A stretch of 64,000 nucleotides of DNA from Xiphophorus maculatus (taxonomy: Eukaryota; Chordata; Actinopteri; Cyprinodontiformes; Poeciliidae). Of this stretch, positions 1 through 12,600 are shown one piece after another. The notes beneath the pieces were generated by a model. That model saw only the letters and a list, made by a program, of their open reading frames with translations. It was not told the DNA's origin and made no database searches. Positions within the stretch are counted from its first letter, which is position 1. The number at the start of each line of letters is the position of its first letter. The translations under genes and the position numbers were made by a program. The stretch lies in contig NC_036450.1 of assembly GCF_002775205.1 (NCBI RefSeq), positions 17,565,479-17,629,478 on the forward strand, written 5' to 3'.

Positions 1-1130
1 GAGTTGTAACATCAACAAAGATCATGCTACAGTGAACACAGCTGGAAAACAACACAGAAAAGACACATAGGCAAGTTGAACAAAGTATGAATAAAATAAA
101 GTCAAGCCATACGTTTAGATAGAACTTGTTTAAAGTTTTTTTTGCTATTCTTTCCATTACTCTTCCAAACAAAAGGTTAGGCAGCAAAACAATAATCCAA
201 AGTATCCAAGACATCCTCCCTTGATTTACTAAAAAGCTAAATTGGCCTCATCAAAGTCCAAACCTAAAGCTGATTTCGAAATGTGACATGACCTTAAACA
301 GGTCCTTTTGGTTCAAAAATCCCACAGTGTGTCTGAATAAAACAAATGTGCAAAAATGTGTGAGGAAAATTTGGATAAATTTGCATTCCACAATTATGAA
401 AAAGTCCCATAGTTATTGCAAATCCTTGATGACAGTTGTTGGTTCCCTTATTAAATTAAGTCATTTGAATGTTACTTCTGTTCTTAAATACAAAAATAGC
501 AGTACCAACACTAGTAACCTATTAAGCTCACACTAAATTGTCTTTAGATGTATGTAGGGGTGTACATTGTTGTAATTTGTGTATCTATGTTGGTCCTATG
601 ATGGACTGGCAGCCTTTATAATGGAGTACTCTACCTCTCACCAATGACTTCTTTGATATGATCCAGCTCTTCTTCAATTGAGGTGTTATGTTAGTGAGGG
701 AGTGAGTGTTTCTCTGCATTTGGACTTTAGGGACAAAAATGTCAAGAATTGGTTGAAAACAGGTTTTTAACTGGTCTATTATTGCTTGAAAACCAAAAAA
801 TTATATTTTTTAATAGCCTGTATCTTGGATGACTTAACCACAAGGATTGTGACTGTCACCTTTTGTCCCTGTCATTTCGTCATGAATGATGTGTCATGAA
901 GTGATATTAGGTGTCAAGCTGAAGCCAAATTGCTAAGAAACCAAGCTAAATAACTGCAATTAAAATGACAATTAAAATGGTCTTTGGACATTGAAGTAAG
1001 AAAAAGACCACTTAGAGTGAAACATTGGTTCTCTTCAACAATGAAATGTACGCAACCACTCCAAATGATATCTCAGCAAAAGAGAAACTAGAAGTATGGA
1101 TAATTTTGGTTTTAATTAAGATATACTCAC
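1..1130. other. znf532 intron, no further exon seen
   Basis: This is the intron after the second coding exon. I looked for the next conserved znf532 segment (CVHCNVVYSD-like) on the minus strand and did not find it. The DNA is AT-rich with no recognised repeat. A short plus-strand open frame at 288-536 has no similarity I know and is not called. Confidence 0.6.
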
Positions 1131-1312
1131 CGATAGCCGATTCTGCGAGTGTAGTGCAAGCAGTTCTTGGTGACGTGGGACTGAAAGTGAACAGAGCGAC
1201 AACTGGCACCACACTCTGGACAAATATAAGGGGACTTGTGCTGATGGATTCGTTGGTGTGACAGAAAGCTGCATTGATTTGGAAGAAGCATCTGGCAAAC
1301 TGTGCATGTTTT
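1131..1312 (-). CDS. znf532: znf532 second coding exon
   Basis: 182 nt, acceptor CATAG before 1312, donor GTGAGT at 1130-1125. It encodes [14 protein letters not shown]..., two zinc-finger units, and ends RRIGYR with the last Arg codon split after two bases. This frame gives the expected ZNF532 continuation with no stop; the longer open frames over the same DNA are out of phase with exon 1 and are not real. Confidence 0.92.
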
Positions 1313-4119
1313 CTATGAAAGAAGAAAATAAATGTTGGTCTATTTTTATGAACAAGCTGGAACAATTATGCAAAAATGCAGGAATATTACAAAGAGACAG
1401 AGTGATCAATAATAACGCTACAGGCCAGGACAGGGTCCGTCCGTCCATCCGTCCATCCATCCATCCGTCCATCCATCCATCCATCCATCCATCCATCCAT
1501 CCATCCATCCATCCATCCATCCATCCATCCATCCATCGAATCCAGAAAAATGACCATGCACACACTCAAACCAATTTAGAAATATCAATTGAGCTAACAC
1601 ACATATTTTTAAACTGTGGAAGGAAGTTAGAGTTAGAAAACCTAGACATGCACAGGGAGAACAGGTAAACTCCATGCAGAGCATACCTGTTCTCCCTGGG
1701 ATTCAGACAGAGGACTTTTTTGGGACAAGGCAACCATACAAACAACTATATACCTATGCAGCCCTTGTCAAGCCTTAGCCTTTTTTTGAATAATATGGTA
1801 CCTACTTGACTGTTGGATTCTGGTGCTTGTTGATAGTGCATGGCCAGTGAACTGTCATCCTGGAATATTTCATTGCACTCCAAACATTTCAAGTTGTGCC
1901 GACCAAGCTTTGATGCATCATCCTCCAAAGGCATGGCTGCCATAAGGGGAGTGCTGCAAGGAGCTGATATCACTGTAGTCTGGTTACTACCAGCAATCTT
2001 AGCTTGTGTTTGACTTGCAGGTGCCTGTGCTTGAGATGTGGGGGTGTTTATAGTGATACAAGGGGCCACTGGCAAATTTGATGAACTAATCATCTGATCT
2101 GCAGGAATGGGTTTGAGGATTAGATGTGAGCACTGCATGACCACCCCTTTGTCCTTGTGACCTCTTGCATGAGATAAAAGGCTACATTTGTTGTAGAAAA
2201 CCAAACTTTTGGCACAGTGGTTGCAGGTGACTTCGATTCGCACACTCCGGCGTTCATAGTGGTGAGTCAGGCTCTTTTCAAGAGCAAACGAGTCTCCACA
2301 CTCCAGGCACTTGTAGCCCCGGGAGGGTAATGAAATACAGGCTGAGGTTGGTGGAGAGAGGTTTGGGACATACACAGGAAGAGGGTTCAGACTACTTAGG
2401 ACTTTATTGAAAGCATCTACTACAGAGCCTGGAGAGCTTGTGAACACCTGAACCCGAGAGACCTTTTTGGAAGCTTGGCCAATGACACCAGTCTGTTTAC
2501 TTTGTTGTGATCGTTGCTTTTGAGAAAGTTTCGAGGAGCATAAGACCTGCTGAAGATCACAGGCAACAGATGATACTGACTGGGGAAGAATACTGAGGTT
2601 ACTAAGATGCACTGTCTTTGGCACAAGTTTAGCATTGGCCAAACTGGAGGCAGGTACCATGACCGTTTGTTGCTGGATAGCATTTGCGGCTTTCAGGATA
2701 GCACTGCTGGCACTTTGCACAGATGCGGCAGGGATAACTGTTGCTTTGACCGTAGTGTTGTTAGCCAGCTTAAGGTTAATAACTTGTGAACCAGCTGTTT
2801 TGACTGCGGATACTGGCAGGAAAGCTGTCGCCACAGGCTTAATAGTCATTTGTTTCGTGATTTCAATTGATGGGCACCCGCTGGTTGCTACCACGGTTGA
2901 TGGCAAAGAGCGCCTTGTTGGTGATGTAAAAATTGTACTGGTAGTTGTCATAAGACATGGACTATTGTCTTCATTCTTCAAGCTTTCAGTTTCAAATTCT
3001 GGAAGGACTCTACTGACAGTACGCTTAATCTGTCCAGAAGAGGTCTTAATTGTTTTAATTCTAACCTTTGGAATGACTGGAGTGCTGTCTATGTTGGAAG
3101 CAGGGGAACCTTTGCTGCTGCCCTCACTGATGACACCAGAGGGGCTTTCTGGTTCTCTGGTAAGAAGGTTCTTTGTCAAGTCAATGTCTGACTCTTGCTC
3201 CTGTAGTCTGTCTATTGCTCTGAGATTTTCCTTAGATGGTTTAGGCTCTTTCTGTGCTGGTATAGAGTCCAACACATCAAATTCAGATGTTTTTCCACTT
3301 AGTGATGCAATAGCTGCTATACAAGAATACAGTTTTGTGGGGGACTGGTCTTTGACTTGTGGGATACTTAGCACATCAACTAGCTCAGGTGACTTTATAG
3401 CATCCATGGAGGCTTGATTTTGAGGTTTGAAATAATTGTCTTTCCGGGTTTTTTCTGGCAAAGGTAATTGAGATGGACTGTAAGAAAATCTCCTTTGACT
3501 CTGATTCTTGTTTTGACCTGATTTGTTGTCAATCTTTGAAATCTGGTCCTCTGTTTTAGCAATGGAAGTAAAGAAGACTTGGCTTTTCTGTGCGCCAGTT
3601 GTGTCAACTACCTCAATTTTGTCCTCATCATCAAACTCTTCAGCACTAGATATTGGACTGAACTGAGTGAAAGTAGGAGATTGAGGTTTGAATTTATATC
3701 CATTATCTCTGGGGACTTTCAATCCTTCCTTACTGTGTTGAGCAGCTGGTGGTGCTGTTGATAAGCAGCCATTAGATAGTCCATTGCCAACAGCACTTGC
3801 TTGGGAATGAGAGTTAAAATACTTGTCTTTTTCAAATTTGGTTCCAACATATTCACTTGTGTCTGTGCTGCGAATGTTTTTTACAATTACACTAACACTA
3901 GCATCATGTTCGCTACAGGAGTTGTGAGACTCATCTTCACAGTCAGTCCCCCGATTACTCTGTTGCTTGAGTTGTCCATCTTGCTCATCTTGGTGACCAG
4001 ATTCAATGGCAGCTTTAGGATCCACCATGTCAGGGATGTTAAAGGCCGCCAGTAGGTCATCAAAGTCAGGAGTCTTCATATCTCCCATGTTCCTTCCCTT
4101 GTTCTGATGATTAGGTCAC
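1131..4119 (-). CDS. znf532: zinc finger protein 532, 5' part of gene (two coding exons in window)
   Basis: Minus-strand gene running off the left edge. Coding exons: 4088-1806 (start codon at 4088; exon opens at 4119 after a CAG acceptor, so 31 nt of 5' UTR) and 1312-1131. They join in phase (CAA|AAA) across an intron with donor GTAGGT. The N-terminus [20 protein letters not shown] and the long block around [20 protein letters not shown] are recognisably vertebrate ZNF532. C2H2-type fingers in the first exon lie near residues 590-615, 620-645 and 735-757; two more (TCTVCQ.., YICPECG..) are in the second exon. The family belongs to the ZNF532/ZNF592/ZNF687 group, which associates with ZMYND8 on chromatin. 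Human ZNF532 is about 1300 aa; about 820 codons are present here, so most later fingers lie outside. The reading frame runs past 1806 into the intron to 1746, but splicing at 1806 gives the conserved continuation. Identification is by family recall, not a search. Confidence 0.95.
1436..1735. repeat. (CCAT)n microsatellite with degenerate dispersed fish repeat
   Basis: A tract of CCAT units with CCGT variants spans 1436-1537. It is followed, to about 1735, by text resembling the common fish repeat that starts at a CCATCCAT tract: CACACTCA, CCAATTTAGA, TGCACAGGGAGAAC and AACTCCATGCAGA occur in the expected order. It lies inside the znf532 intron. Related copies are near 13590, 53188 and 59655. 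Confidence 0.7.
1806..4088 (-). CDS. znf532: znf532 first coding exon
   Basis: 761 complete codons from ATG at 4088 to the donor GTAGGT at 1805-1800. It carries the acidic N-terminal DDLLAAF motif, a serine/threonine-rich disordered region, the conserved SGQIKRTV segment and three fingers. The very large first coding exon is typical of this family. Confidence 0.95.
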
Positions 4120-4899
4120 CTGAAATACACAAATGAATTGAGAACAGTTTAATTAAGCTTGAATTGCCCACTCCAAGACAGATGCGTTGATCACATTTTT
4201 GGAATATGTTTTTGAACTAAAAATGTTCCCTCAGTATTTGATATAGTTTGTATGTTAATTTAAATATGATCAAAAATAATTGTGTATAATTGTTTCTTTT
4301 TTTAACATCTAATACAACATATTCTTGGCATTAACTCAAAGCATTTTCTTTTGTAATTGAAGGTCAAACATACTGGCCAATCTGGCAGCACTACTAAATT
4401 TTGTGCTAATACTAGTCTGATGGTTCACTGACAAGGTGAGAACACACACACACAGACACTTGTAACAGTATTAGGTTTGCATAGGTTCATATGGAGCTCT
4501 TGAACATTTGGAAATACACAGAACAAGCAAATTTGGGACACTTGATTCAAGTAGTACATGTAAAATCCCCACAAAATAAACCTTTTGACATAAACTCAGA
4601 CAACATGGATACATTAAATTAGTGTTTTGAGTTTCCCAAAACTTCACCAAGCCATTATTCAAAAACCAGTTTATATGTATGTTTTGTGCTTTTTAGCCTG
4701 TTAACCACCAAGTGGTGTTCAAATTTCAACTGACTCAAACTCTTACTGTCAGATAAAAGATAAACTAATAAAAATGTTCAGAAACAATGCAAGAAACACC
4801 AAGGCTCAGGGCTGCTGTAAGCTGGAAGACGCTGGTCTGCCTGTCTTACTGTGCACAGCGAAACCAATTTCACTGCTAAAGGCCGACAAGCTGAGGAAA

Positions 4900-5330
4900 T
4901 TTGCATACTTAACTGCTGCTGCTCACATGGAGAAACCAATTGCCTTATGGAGAAAAGCTTTACAACATGACAAGAAAGCATTTGAGCTGTTTTGCTACAC
5001 AAGTCTGAAGGAGTCAAGGTTAGGCTTTCAATATAGAAACACTGCAGTAGCTGCCAAGCATGGTGAAGGTAGCATCATGCTGTGGAGTTATTTCTTTCCC
5101 AGTGATATTGGTGCATTCGATTAAGTGGGTAAAGTAACAAAGGGTGATTACTATCACCAAACACCACAACTTTACCACAAACCAACAGCTAACAGCTAGG
5201 AGGTTGAAACGTGGACATAACTTGGTGTTCCAGCAGCACAGTTATTTTCAACACATGTCCAAACTGCTTATGTAATGCACAAAGCAAGTTAGCATAAAGC
5301 TTCTGGGTGGCACCAACTCCTACTCAATAG
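4900..5330 (+). mobile_element. degenerate Tc1/mariner transposase relic
   Basis: Plus-strand translation near 5050-5110 gives KHGEGSIMLWSYF followed by SDIGAF, matching the KHGGGSIM(V/L)WGCF block of Tc1-family transposases. About 110 nt downstream, in another frame, VFQQHSYFQHMSKL resembles the VFQQDNDPKHTSK block. Preceding text (FELF near 4980-4992) fits the ELFG region. Stops and frameshifts interrupt it and no terminal inverted repeats were identified, so it is an old inactive fragment. Confidence 0.7.
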
Positions 5331-6542
5331 AAAACTTTGAGGATAACACTAAAATTTTGGGCCAGTGCTCAGAAACCAACCAGTCTAAGAGACTACTACA
5401 ATTGTTATTAAGAACACTGACCAAATATTAAGCCAGAAAAATGCCTAACACTTGTGTAAGGTCAAAGATACTTTCTGATGTAAGGTCAATAAACATTTAG
5501 ACTAAAACTGGAAGGTGTATAGGTACAGTATATTTGATACAGTATGTATAATTTTGACCAGGAGTTAATCAGAGAAAGTACTGACTTTTGCATTAAGTTG
5601 TTGTTTTATAAATTCATTGTAATCGCATGTTCTATAGTCATTCCACTTCATGTGCGATAAATCATTGAAGATCCAAATTAGTATGGCATTCATGGACGTG
5701 AATTCTCTTTGTAAATAAGTGAACAAAACTGTATGGAAAGCAGATTATGGAATTTTAGATGCTGAATTTCTTGTGTTCTGAATGTCAGATTTATTTGTTT
5801 ATTTATTTACATGATCTATGCTAATTTGTCTTCAATCACACAGTCCTATATTCAAGCCTTTGGCACTGTAGTGTCGTGGAAAGTTATGTTTGCTTGTATT
5901 ATGATTGTGTGGTTCGTGTTTAAATTCTGCAAGCAAAAACAAAATAAAACAAAAAAAAAACAACAAGTGATTAAATCTGAATAATTTCTTGATTTTGATC
6001 TGTAAAAATAAGGTAAATAAACATGGGTGCTTGAGTCACATACATGGAGCTGATCTTCTATGTAATACAAAACCAGAGTAGTACTTTGAACCAAATATAT
6101 CTGCACTCATGGACCCGTGACAAAAAACAATCTTATTTTGCATGAATCCATATTTTATAACTTCAATTCAAAGAGAAGGAATCATGGAGATAATATGACA
6201 GATACAGTGAAGAGAATGAAAATGGTAATGGAGAGGGAAGGCAGTAAATCCTGTGAGAAGAAAAAATGGCTGCTGAGCTGTGAAGCTGCAGCAGGGAGAG
6301 GGAGAAAGGCCTGGTTGAAAAACAGCGAGTTTCAGCCATGACAGCAGCCTGACGTAGGAAGCTTTGATAAAGAAAAATGACAAAAACACAACACAAAATG
6401 GCTTTCTATACCAGCAGTTTAATGCACATGCACTTTTTTTTCTCCAGTAAGAATCAACATTTTATAAAATACAGCTGCTGTTTCAGTAAAGTGTCTGTAA
6501 AATAATGGTGGAGGCATGCAAGGTTAATCAGCAAGTCCTCAC

Positions 6543-6603
6543 CCTCTTGTCTTCGCTCAGTCCAGCCACTTAGCCAAACCTTCTTTCCTTGCTGCCTTCC
6601 ATC
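6543..6603 (-). other. possible untranslated exon upstream of znf532
   Basis: On the minus strand a GCAG acceptor precedes 6603 and a GTGAG donor follows 6543, framing 61 nt with no long frame (a stop occurs after about ten codons). It lies about 2.4 kb upstream of the exon carrying the znf532 start. Only splice-site pattern supports it, so it could be chance. Confidence 0.2.
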
Positions 6604-7449
6604 CTGCAACAAACAGAGTCACAACACAGCTAACCCACAGGAGGCATCCACCCCACCCTGTCTGGGGAAAAAAAAATATCTTCCCAAACAGGCAAAGGCC
6701 CAGAATACAAGGTCAGGTTACATCCAGGCATCTGGTGAGTGCTGGTGGTCCTGATATGGATCGTCTTCGGTCATTCTCTGCACCACAAGCAGCACTAAGA
6801 CATATAAACAGACACATAGATCATGCTCCTGTGTTGAGTGTGTGTATGTGAATGTGTGAGGCAGGGCTCCCAGCAGCAGATTCACAGACTCATAGCCAGC
6901 CCCGTCCCCCTGCCCTCGTCCCTTCCCAAATCTCCTTTCTCCCCTCGTGAACCGTGCAGCTCTGCACTCCAACACTCAGCAGGCAAAGAGCAGGCAGGGG
7001 AGCCCTGTTAGCCACCAGCGGCTGAGCTGTGAGGGGCTGCCGTGGAGCAGTCTGGGTTATCTGTGTCCTGGTGTAGCATAGAGACGGCATTGTTCCCATC
7101 AGCCCTCAGTCTGCCTCAAACCGGTTTCAGCTGGTTCTGGTCACTCGACATAAAGCCTTGGGTTGCTGCAGCACGGCCTCAAAAATGCACAGGAAGAGGC
7201 TGTGCCCACCTCCCAGGAAGCACTGCGACGTTTTCTTTCTTTATAGACACGTTTCGTCATCAAGATTGTTTTAAGCTAGAAACATAACAAGGGAGGTGAC
7301 TCATTTTCAGAGCCATAAACATACAAAAATGTCATAGGGAAAAAAAAAGATAAGCAGTCAATTTGCACCCCCAATTGTTTTAGCTGTGTAATTTCCAATT
7401 TGTCCCTTCCTACTTTCATTTATCTGTAAAGGCCATACATACTTATGTT

Positions 7450-8135
7450 TATAAAGCACTGGGTGAAAAATTGAAAAATTCAGCTGCTTAGATACATGGT
7501 TATGAAATTGTAATGTGTATATGACATTGGGACAATTAGATGAGTTAAGAAATTATGACCTCTAATCAAACCAAAATAAGTGTGAGTGACCTTCTGACAA
7601 GGAATTTAAACCTACATGTTGTTACATGGATAGATTTTAGAAAATCGATTAAACTGGTTGTCATTGTGGGTGCAAGACATTCCCCAGCCCGATAAAAATT
7701 GATATATGGTTGATAAGAAATGTCCAGTGACTCCATTTACTACCCAAAATATTTAGGTACACGTGCGAGGTACAAAATGAAAAATAGGAAAGGGCAACTT
7801 GTTGGTATGGAATAGGGATGAATTAGCACAGGGATAAGTTGACCAGGAGCTAAAACAGTTGACTTATGAGAAGTTATGACGCCAAATCGAGCCAAAACAT
7901 TAGGCTCAAGTGGGTCTATGACCAACCTACTGCTGGTAACTGAGTCATGTACAGTAACTAAAGTGGGCTACAGGTAGATTGTGGAACGTTAATTTAAATC
8001 AGTTGTCTGCGTGGGTACACAATATCACAATGTTGGGTAGTTGATAGATTGTTAGTTTGAAACATCCAGCTAAGTTTCACACCCAAAATTTTCAGGAACA
8101 ACACAACCAAAACTACGAATGTATGAAATGGTGAG
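7450..8135. repeat. diverged tandem duplication, unit about 320-340 bp
   Basis: Segments near 7520-7780 and 7860-8110 share ordered blocks: TTATGAC then AATC.A.CCAAAA; TAGATT followed by TTGTC..GTGGGT; and ACCCAAAAT with AGG and ACA shortly after. Spacing between matching blocks is 320-340 bp. A start of a third unit may exist near 8135 (GGGGCTAAAAGATCAG against GGAGCTAAAACAG). The units are clearly diverged and I do not recognise the family. Confidence 0.5.
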
Positions 8136-9552
8136 GGGCTAAAAGATCAGACCAGGCCAGAATTAATTCAGATCATTTGATTTAACAGGATTCAATGTGA
8201 AAATTTATTTAATATTATGAAACAACTCCTTTGTTTGACTTATCATGATGGTCTCAGTCTGGTCGGTTTCTTACAGCAAGCTCTCTGTGCTTTAACATCA
8301 ACTACAAAAGTACTCAAATGCTTTAAATATCTGTCAGCAGCACTAGATTGATCAATGTGGTGTGAAGGCAAGCAACGTAACACACAGGCAACAATCAAAA
8401 AGACGCACTTTCATTCCCTCAGATTCCCTCCTTCTGCCCCCCAACCAACTTACACCCCCACAAAGACACAGATGAAGGTGAGCATGCACTCATGCATATA
8501 TAGGTAAATAAAGCATACCCTTGTCAGATTTATTTTCCACTCTGAGAAATATCAAGGAGAAATTTTTTTTTTCCTGTAGAGGCCTCAGCGCTTGCTTTTA
8601 ACAGCCCACTGTTCCAGCCTCTTTCCTCCTTCCTCCTTCCCCACCTCCACCGCCCCTTGTTCCTTCTGTTCTTCACTGGAGTAGTTATCAGTCTCAGTGG
8701 AGGCCTCGTTTTGTCACAAACGCCATCAAAATCAGCACCAATGCCACCTCCACAGCTGAGGCGTGAAGTAGTGGATGGCGAAAGGGGGCAGTGTTCAGCA
8801 GTCAAATGAGGCCTTTTGTCTCTGCATGTGCAGCAGGGTGAGGGGACTCTCCACTCTGGCTCGGGAGCAGGAGCAGCAGCTGGTGCAGAGAGACACACGA
8901 GAAAGGGAGGGAGACAGAGACATGGGGGAGGGTGGAGGACACAGAAGAAGAATGAAGGCAGAATTGAGTTTTAAAAACAGACTTGAATCTGTGCGCACTG
9001 TTAATGTTTAAGGCCTTTGCCCTGAAACAATCTTACAAAAGGATTAGGTTTTTAAATGGATTAATTGCGATATTTTCTCTGCGATACATGAAATTAAACA
9101 GTAAGTAACTAGCATCGTGCATAAGTGTTGAGGCCACATTATATATTGTACTATGCATTAAACAAATAGCATGAACCTGTCATAATATACAACAAAATAT
9201 ACATCTACATTTTTGTTATTCCAACCCAAATGAAAACAATAATTAGGAAATGTCTCCAAATAACAGTAAGTGATCCAGAAATAGGTACACATAAGGAGAT
9301 ATTTTGTAACCTACCTGGAAAACAGAGGTTGCCAGTAGATTAATACTGGCTCTCTTTGGCCTTCTATGAGTCCTTGATTCATCTTGCAGATCTGCCAAAG
9401 ACAGCCGACCATGCTGCAGAATAAACTAATTCTTCATCTTTATGATCCTCTTAAGATGTGAAAAATCTTAAGAGGATGTATTCATCTCAGCACACTAATG
9501 CATTTCAAACACTGGAAATGGCAGTAGAAGATGAGCATGTGTGTGTGTATAT

Positions 9553-9687
9553 TATAAAAGGCCCTCGCAGTGCCTACTGCCTCCCGGCACTGTGACAGAT
9601 TCAGTGCAACAGAGGAGGCTGAGGTTGCTCCCCACCCCTTACAGAGTCACATGACGTCACACTGCCTCCACTCAAACAGGATATAAG
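9553..9687 (+). promoter_or_regulatory. promoter-like cluster: two TATA boxes and a full CRE
   Basis: TATAAAAGG at 9553-9561 is a canonical TATA box. A full palindromic cAMP response element TGACGTCA lies at 9652-9659, and a second TATA-like TATAAG at 9682-9687, 22 bp further on. All are read on the plus strand. No recognisable coding exon follows before grp 4.7 kb away; the first ATG downstream stops after a few codons. It could be an alternative grp promoter, a noncoding transcript, or a regulatory element of znf532. Confidence 0.35.
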
Positions 9688-12600
9688 AAGGGCTGCTGGA
9701 AGCTGCCCCATCTCTGTTTCTGTTTTCAGCCATTTTTGCCCAAGATGATGTCACACTAATGCTAAAGCCTTACCTGTTGTGTTTTCTCTTCCATTTTAGC
9801 ATTCGACAGCCTTTCTCTAATGTTTAATCACATAGTTCAGAGGAAGAAACCCATTTCACTTGACCCATGACTCACCTGCAAGCAGCTGCTTGCACATCAT
9901 CTAATTTGTGACACAATGTAAGCCAAGTGATTTCTACAGATTGTAATAATAAGTCACATTCATGACAAATAGGACAGCGATCCAAAAACCAACCCCCGAC
10001 TGTTCCTCACTCACTTTATTACATGAGCTCTCAGATTCATACTCAGATCCCTCAGGTTAACTCTGTCAGTGCCATCATCTGACTGGTGAATCAATAATTT
10101 GGAAGTCTTTCCTTCAGCTGAATAGAATTAAAAACAATTAGAAAATTGGCTCATGTTCATGTTTGAGAAAAAGTCTGATGCATTATATATCATAAATCTT
10201 AAACTATGAGGACAGCAGAGTTCAAACAAATCTCTAAAATCCCCAAAATATCGTTATTTATGCTGTTGATTGAAGTTTGCGGACTTCTTACCATTCCTTT
10301 TTCTTACAGGCGTTCAATGAATCAGCAACTTAAAAAACAGCATGAGAGCAAAAGCGTTCCACACACCCCATTATTGCCTTTAAATCCTCTGACTGGAGAG
10401 TGACAGAAAAGTGATGAAGACCAAAAACCTCTTAATGGCAAAACTATCCATTTAAACTGATGCTTTGCTTGCTGAGAGGAAGCCCTTAAATGATTCTTTT
10501 AGCTTTCAATAAAGCTGTCATTATCAATGTCATGTGACTTTAAATGAATGTAATGACTAGCAAATAGACCATCAGACCAGAAAAGACATTAGCATAATCA
10601 CCAAATGATTGAAAGCAATTTTACCCAAACTTGATTTTTTTTTTTTGCATGAAATGCCTCAAAGTAGCATTAAAAATTTGCTAAAACCCAATAATGTGGC
10701 CTTTTTAATACTAATTTATGTGCAGATAATAGCAACATACAAAGCTTGTAAAGATGATCTTAAACACAAGTAAATCAAGTAGTTTTTTTATGTAAGATTT
10801 TAATAATTTGATGAACACAATGTGCAATATATTTAATTGTCCATTTTTTTTATATGCAGTATCACACTATCATAAATGCACCCCATAGTGCCATCTGCTG
10901 TTTCCATGCCGAAATGAACAGTGAAACTGGAACAATGAGTATAAACATGAGTATTATATGGCATATTAAAATTGTGTCCAGAACAGGAATTTTTCAGACC
11001 CCTGTTGAGTAATAGTTTGTTTTTTTTTTTGTTTTAAAGTTCATGTTGATCAGAGTAAATGTATAATTGCTGCTTTGTGAAAGGAAAATGACGTAGCCTT
11101 TCAAGGTGATTTGATTTGCTCGATTGTGGCGTCTGGAATTAATAAAGTGGTTCTCAGTGTAGGTGATCAAGAACAGACAATCAGGCAGGAGCTGTTCGCG
11201 ATCTTATGAGCTGATTAACAACCTTCTCAGTCTCTCGAGCTGTGACCGTAAAACTGCATGAATTTCTTTTCTTGACTCATTTGTTTTTGGTTAAATTCAC
11301 AAAAAATGTTGAAAGAAGTGGCAAAAATACAAAAAGGGAAATCTGTTAAGCAGTGATTTCAAAAGAACTTTGCCTCACATTTCATCAATTGCAGACGGTA
11401 TTCCTGGTGTCTTTTTTGTGTTTTCTTGTTTGGTCTCTGGCAAAACAAATGAACAAATATTTCAGGTGGCACTGTGCCGTGCATCCTACCTGTTGCTGCC
11501 CTTTGAACGGAGGTTACTCATCCTGTTTTGTTAAGGTCAACTCTGGACAAGCATGCAAATCGAACCATACTTACTCTTTTAGACTCCTGCAGGGATGTGT
11601 ATATAGTTGTGACCCAACAATAGCCAGAGGGAACCCTCAACCTTTCAACAAAAAAAATGTATTTACCTGTGCAGACTCCTGGTCTGTCCTCATGCGTTCT
11701 CTTTTTTATGCCCGTCTGTAAGTCTATACTGTCATAAGTGGGATCAGTCAAGTATGAGAATTTGTTATATAGGCTTCATGTGTGGGTGCCTCACTACGTT
11801 TGAAGGCAGCTAAAATCGCATTGCTGAGCTTTCTAGAGACACAAATAATCATAAAAGATGTGACTCACATCTTTTGGAATATGCTGCATTGTCGTATTCC
11901 TGTTACAGAGTTGGTGTTATGTGAATGGGTCATCATTGTTCCTCCCTTGGCAGTTTCAGCTCTGGAAAAATGGTGAGGTTTGGGAACCTGCTGCAATTCA
12001 CTCACCAAGATAAATACTAGAAGTGAGTGGGGGAAAAAAATACAAAGCAGGAAAAGGCAAGCTAAAGTATGGGTTCTGAAACATCACAGCTTTTTTGATA
12101 AAAATATCTCATTGCAAGGAGAAATGTCTTCATTGCCTTACAGCCTGCAGGGTTCTCTAAGTTGGACTCAAACATTAATAGTCTGAGTCCTACCAGTTGG
12201 TCACAATGTTAAAGCAATGAAAGGTAGCTTGAAGGTTTTTAGATGTTCTTGTGTCACTACATTGAGACTTTGTACACACAGAAATTTACTTCACATGTCT
12301 CCTATCCATACACACAAGTGACTTGTTTTCAGATATCAATGGGATGTTTGACATTTGAATTTTTATGAAATGGTTTTCAAAATAAAATCTTGGATTTACT
12401 TAGTGGGAAGTTATTTTACAACACCTCAAACATCCATAAGCGGAATCAGTCAAAGCTACCAAATAAAACAGTTTCTGGCTTTTGTGATCTCAGGACAATC
12501 TAAAATATTTTTTTCCTTTATTGTCATGTGAAACTTATGAATGTGTATGATTTTTTTTTTTAGCAACAAAAATACTTTTTATACGTTCTCTGAAGATTAA

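Noticed and set aside
1116-1684. Open frames with repeated WMDG or HPSI residues
   Set aside because: They are translations of the CCAT microsatellite on both strands and overlap the true znf532 exon in the wrong frame.
2635-3417. 260-codon plus-strand open frame inside znf532
   Set aside because: It is the antisense shadow of the large znf532 exon; the minus strand matches the known protein throughout.
11353-12186. Three plus-strand open frames upstream of grp
   Set aside because: No recognisable domains, atypical residue mix, and no supporting splice pattern; likely chance.
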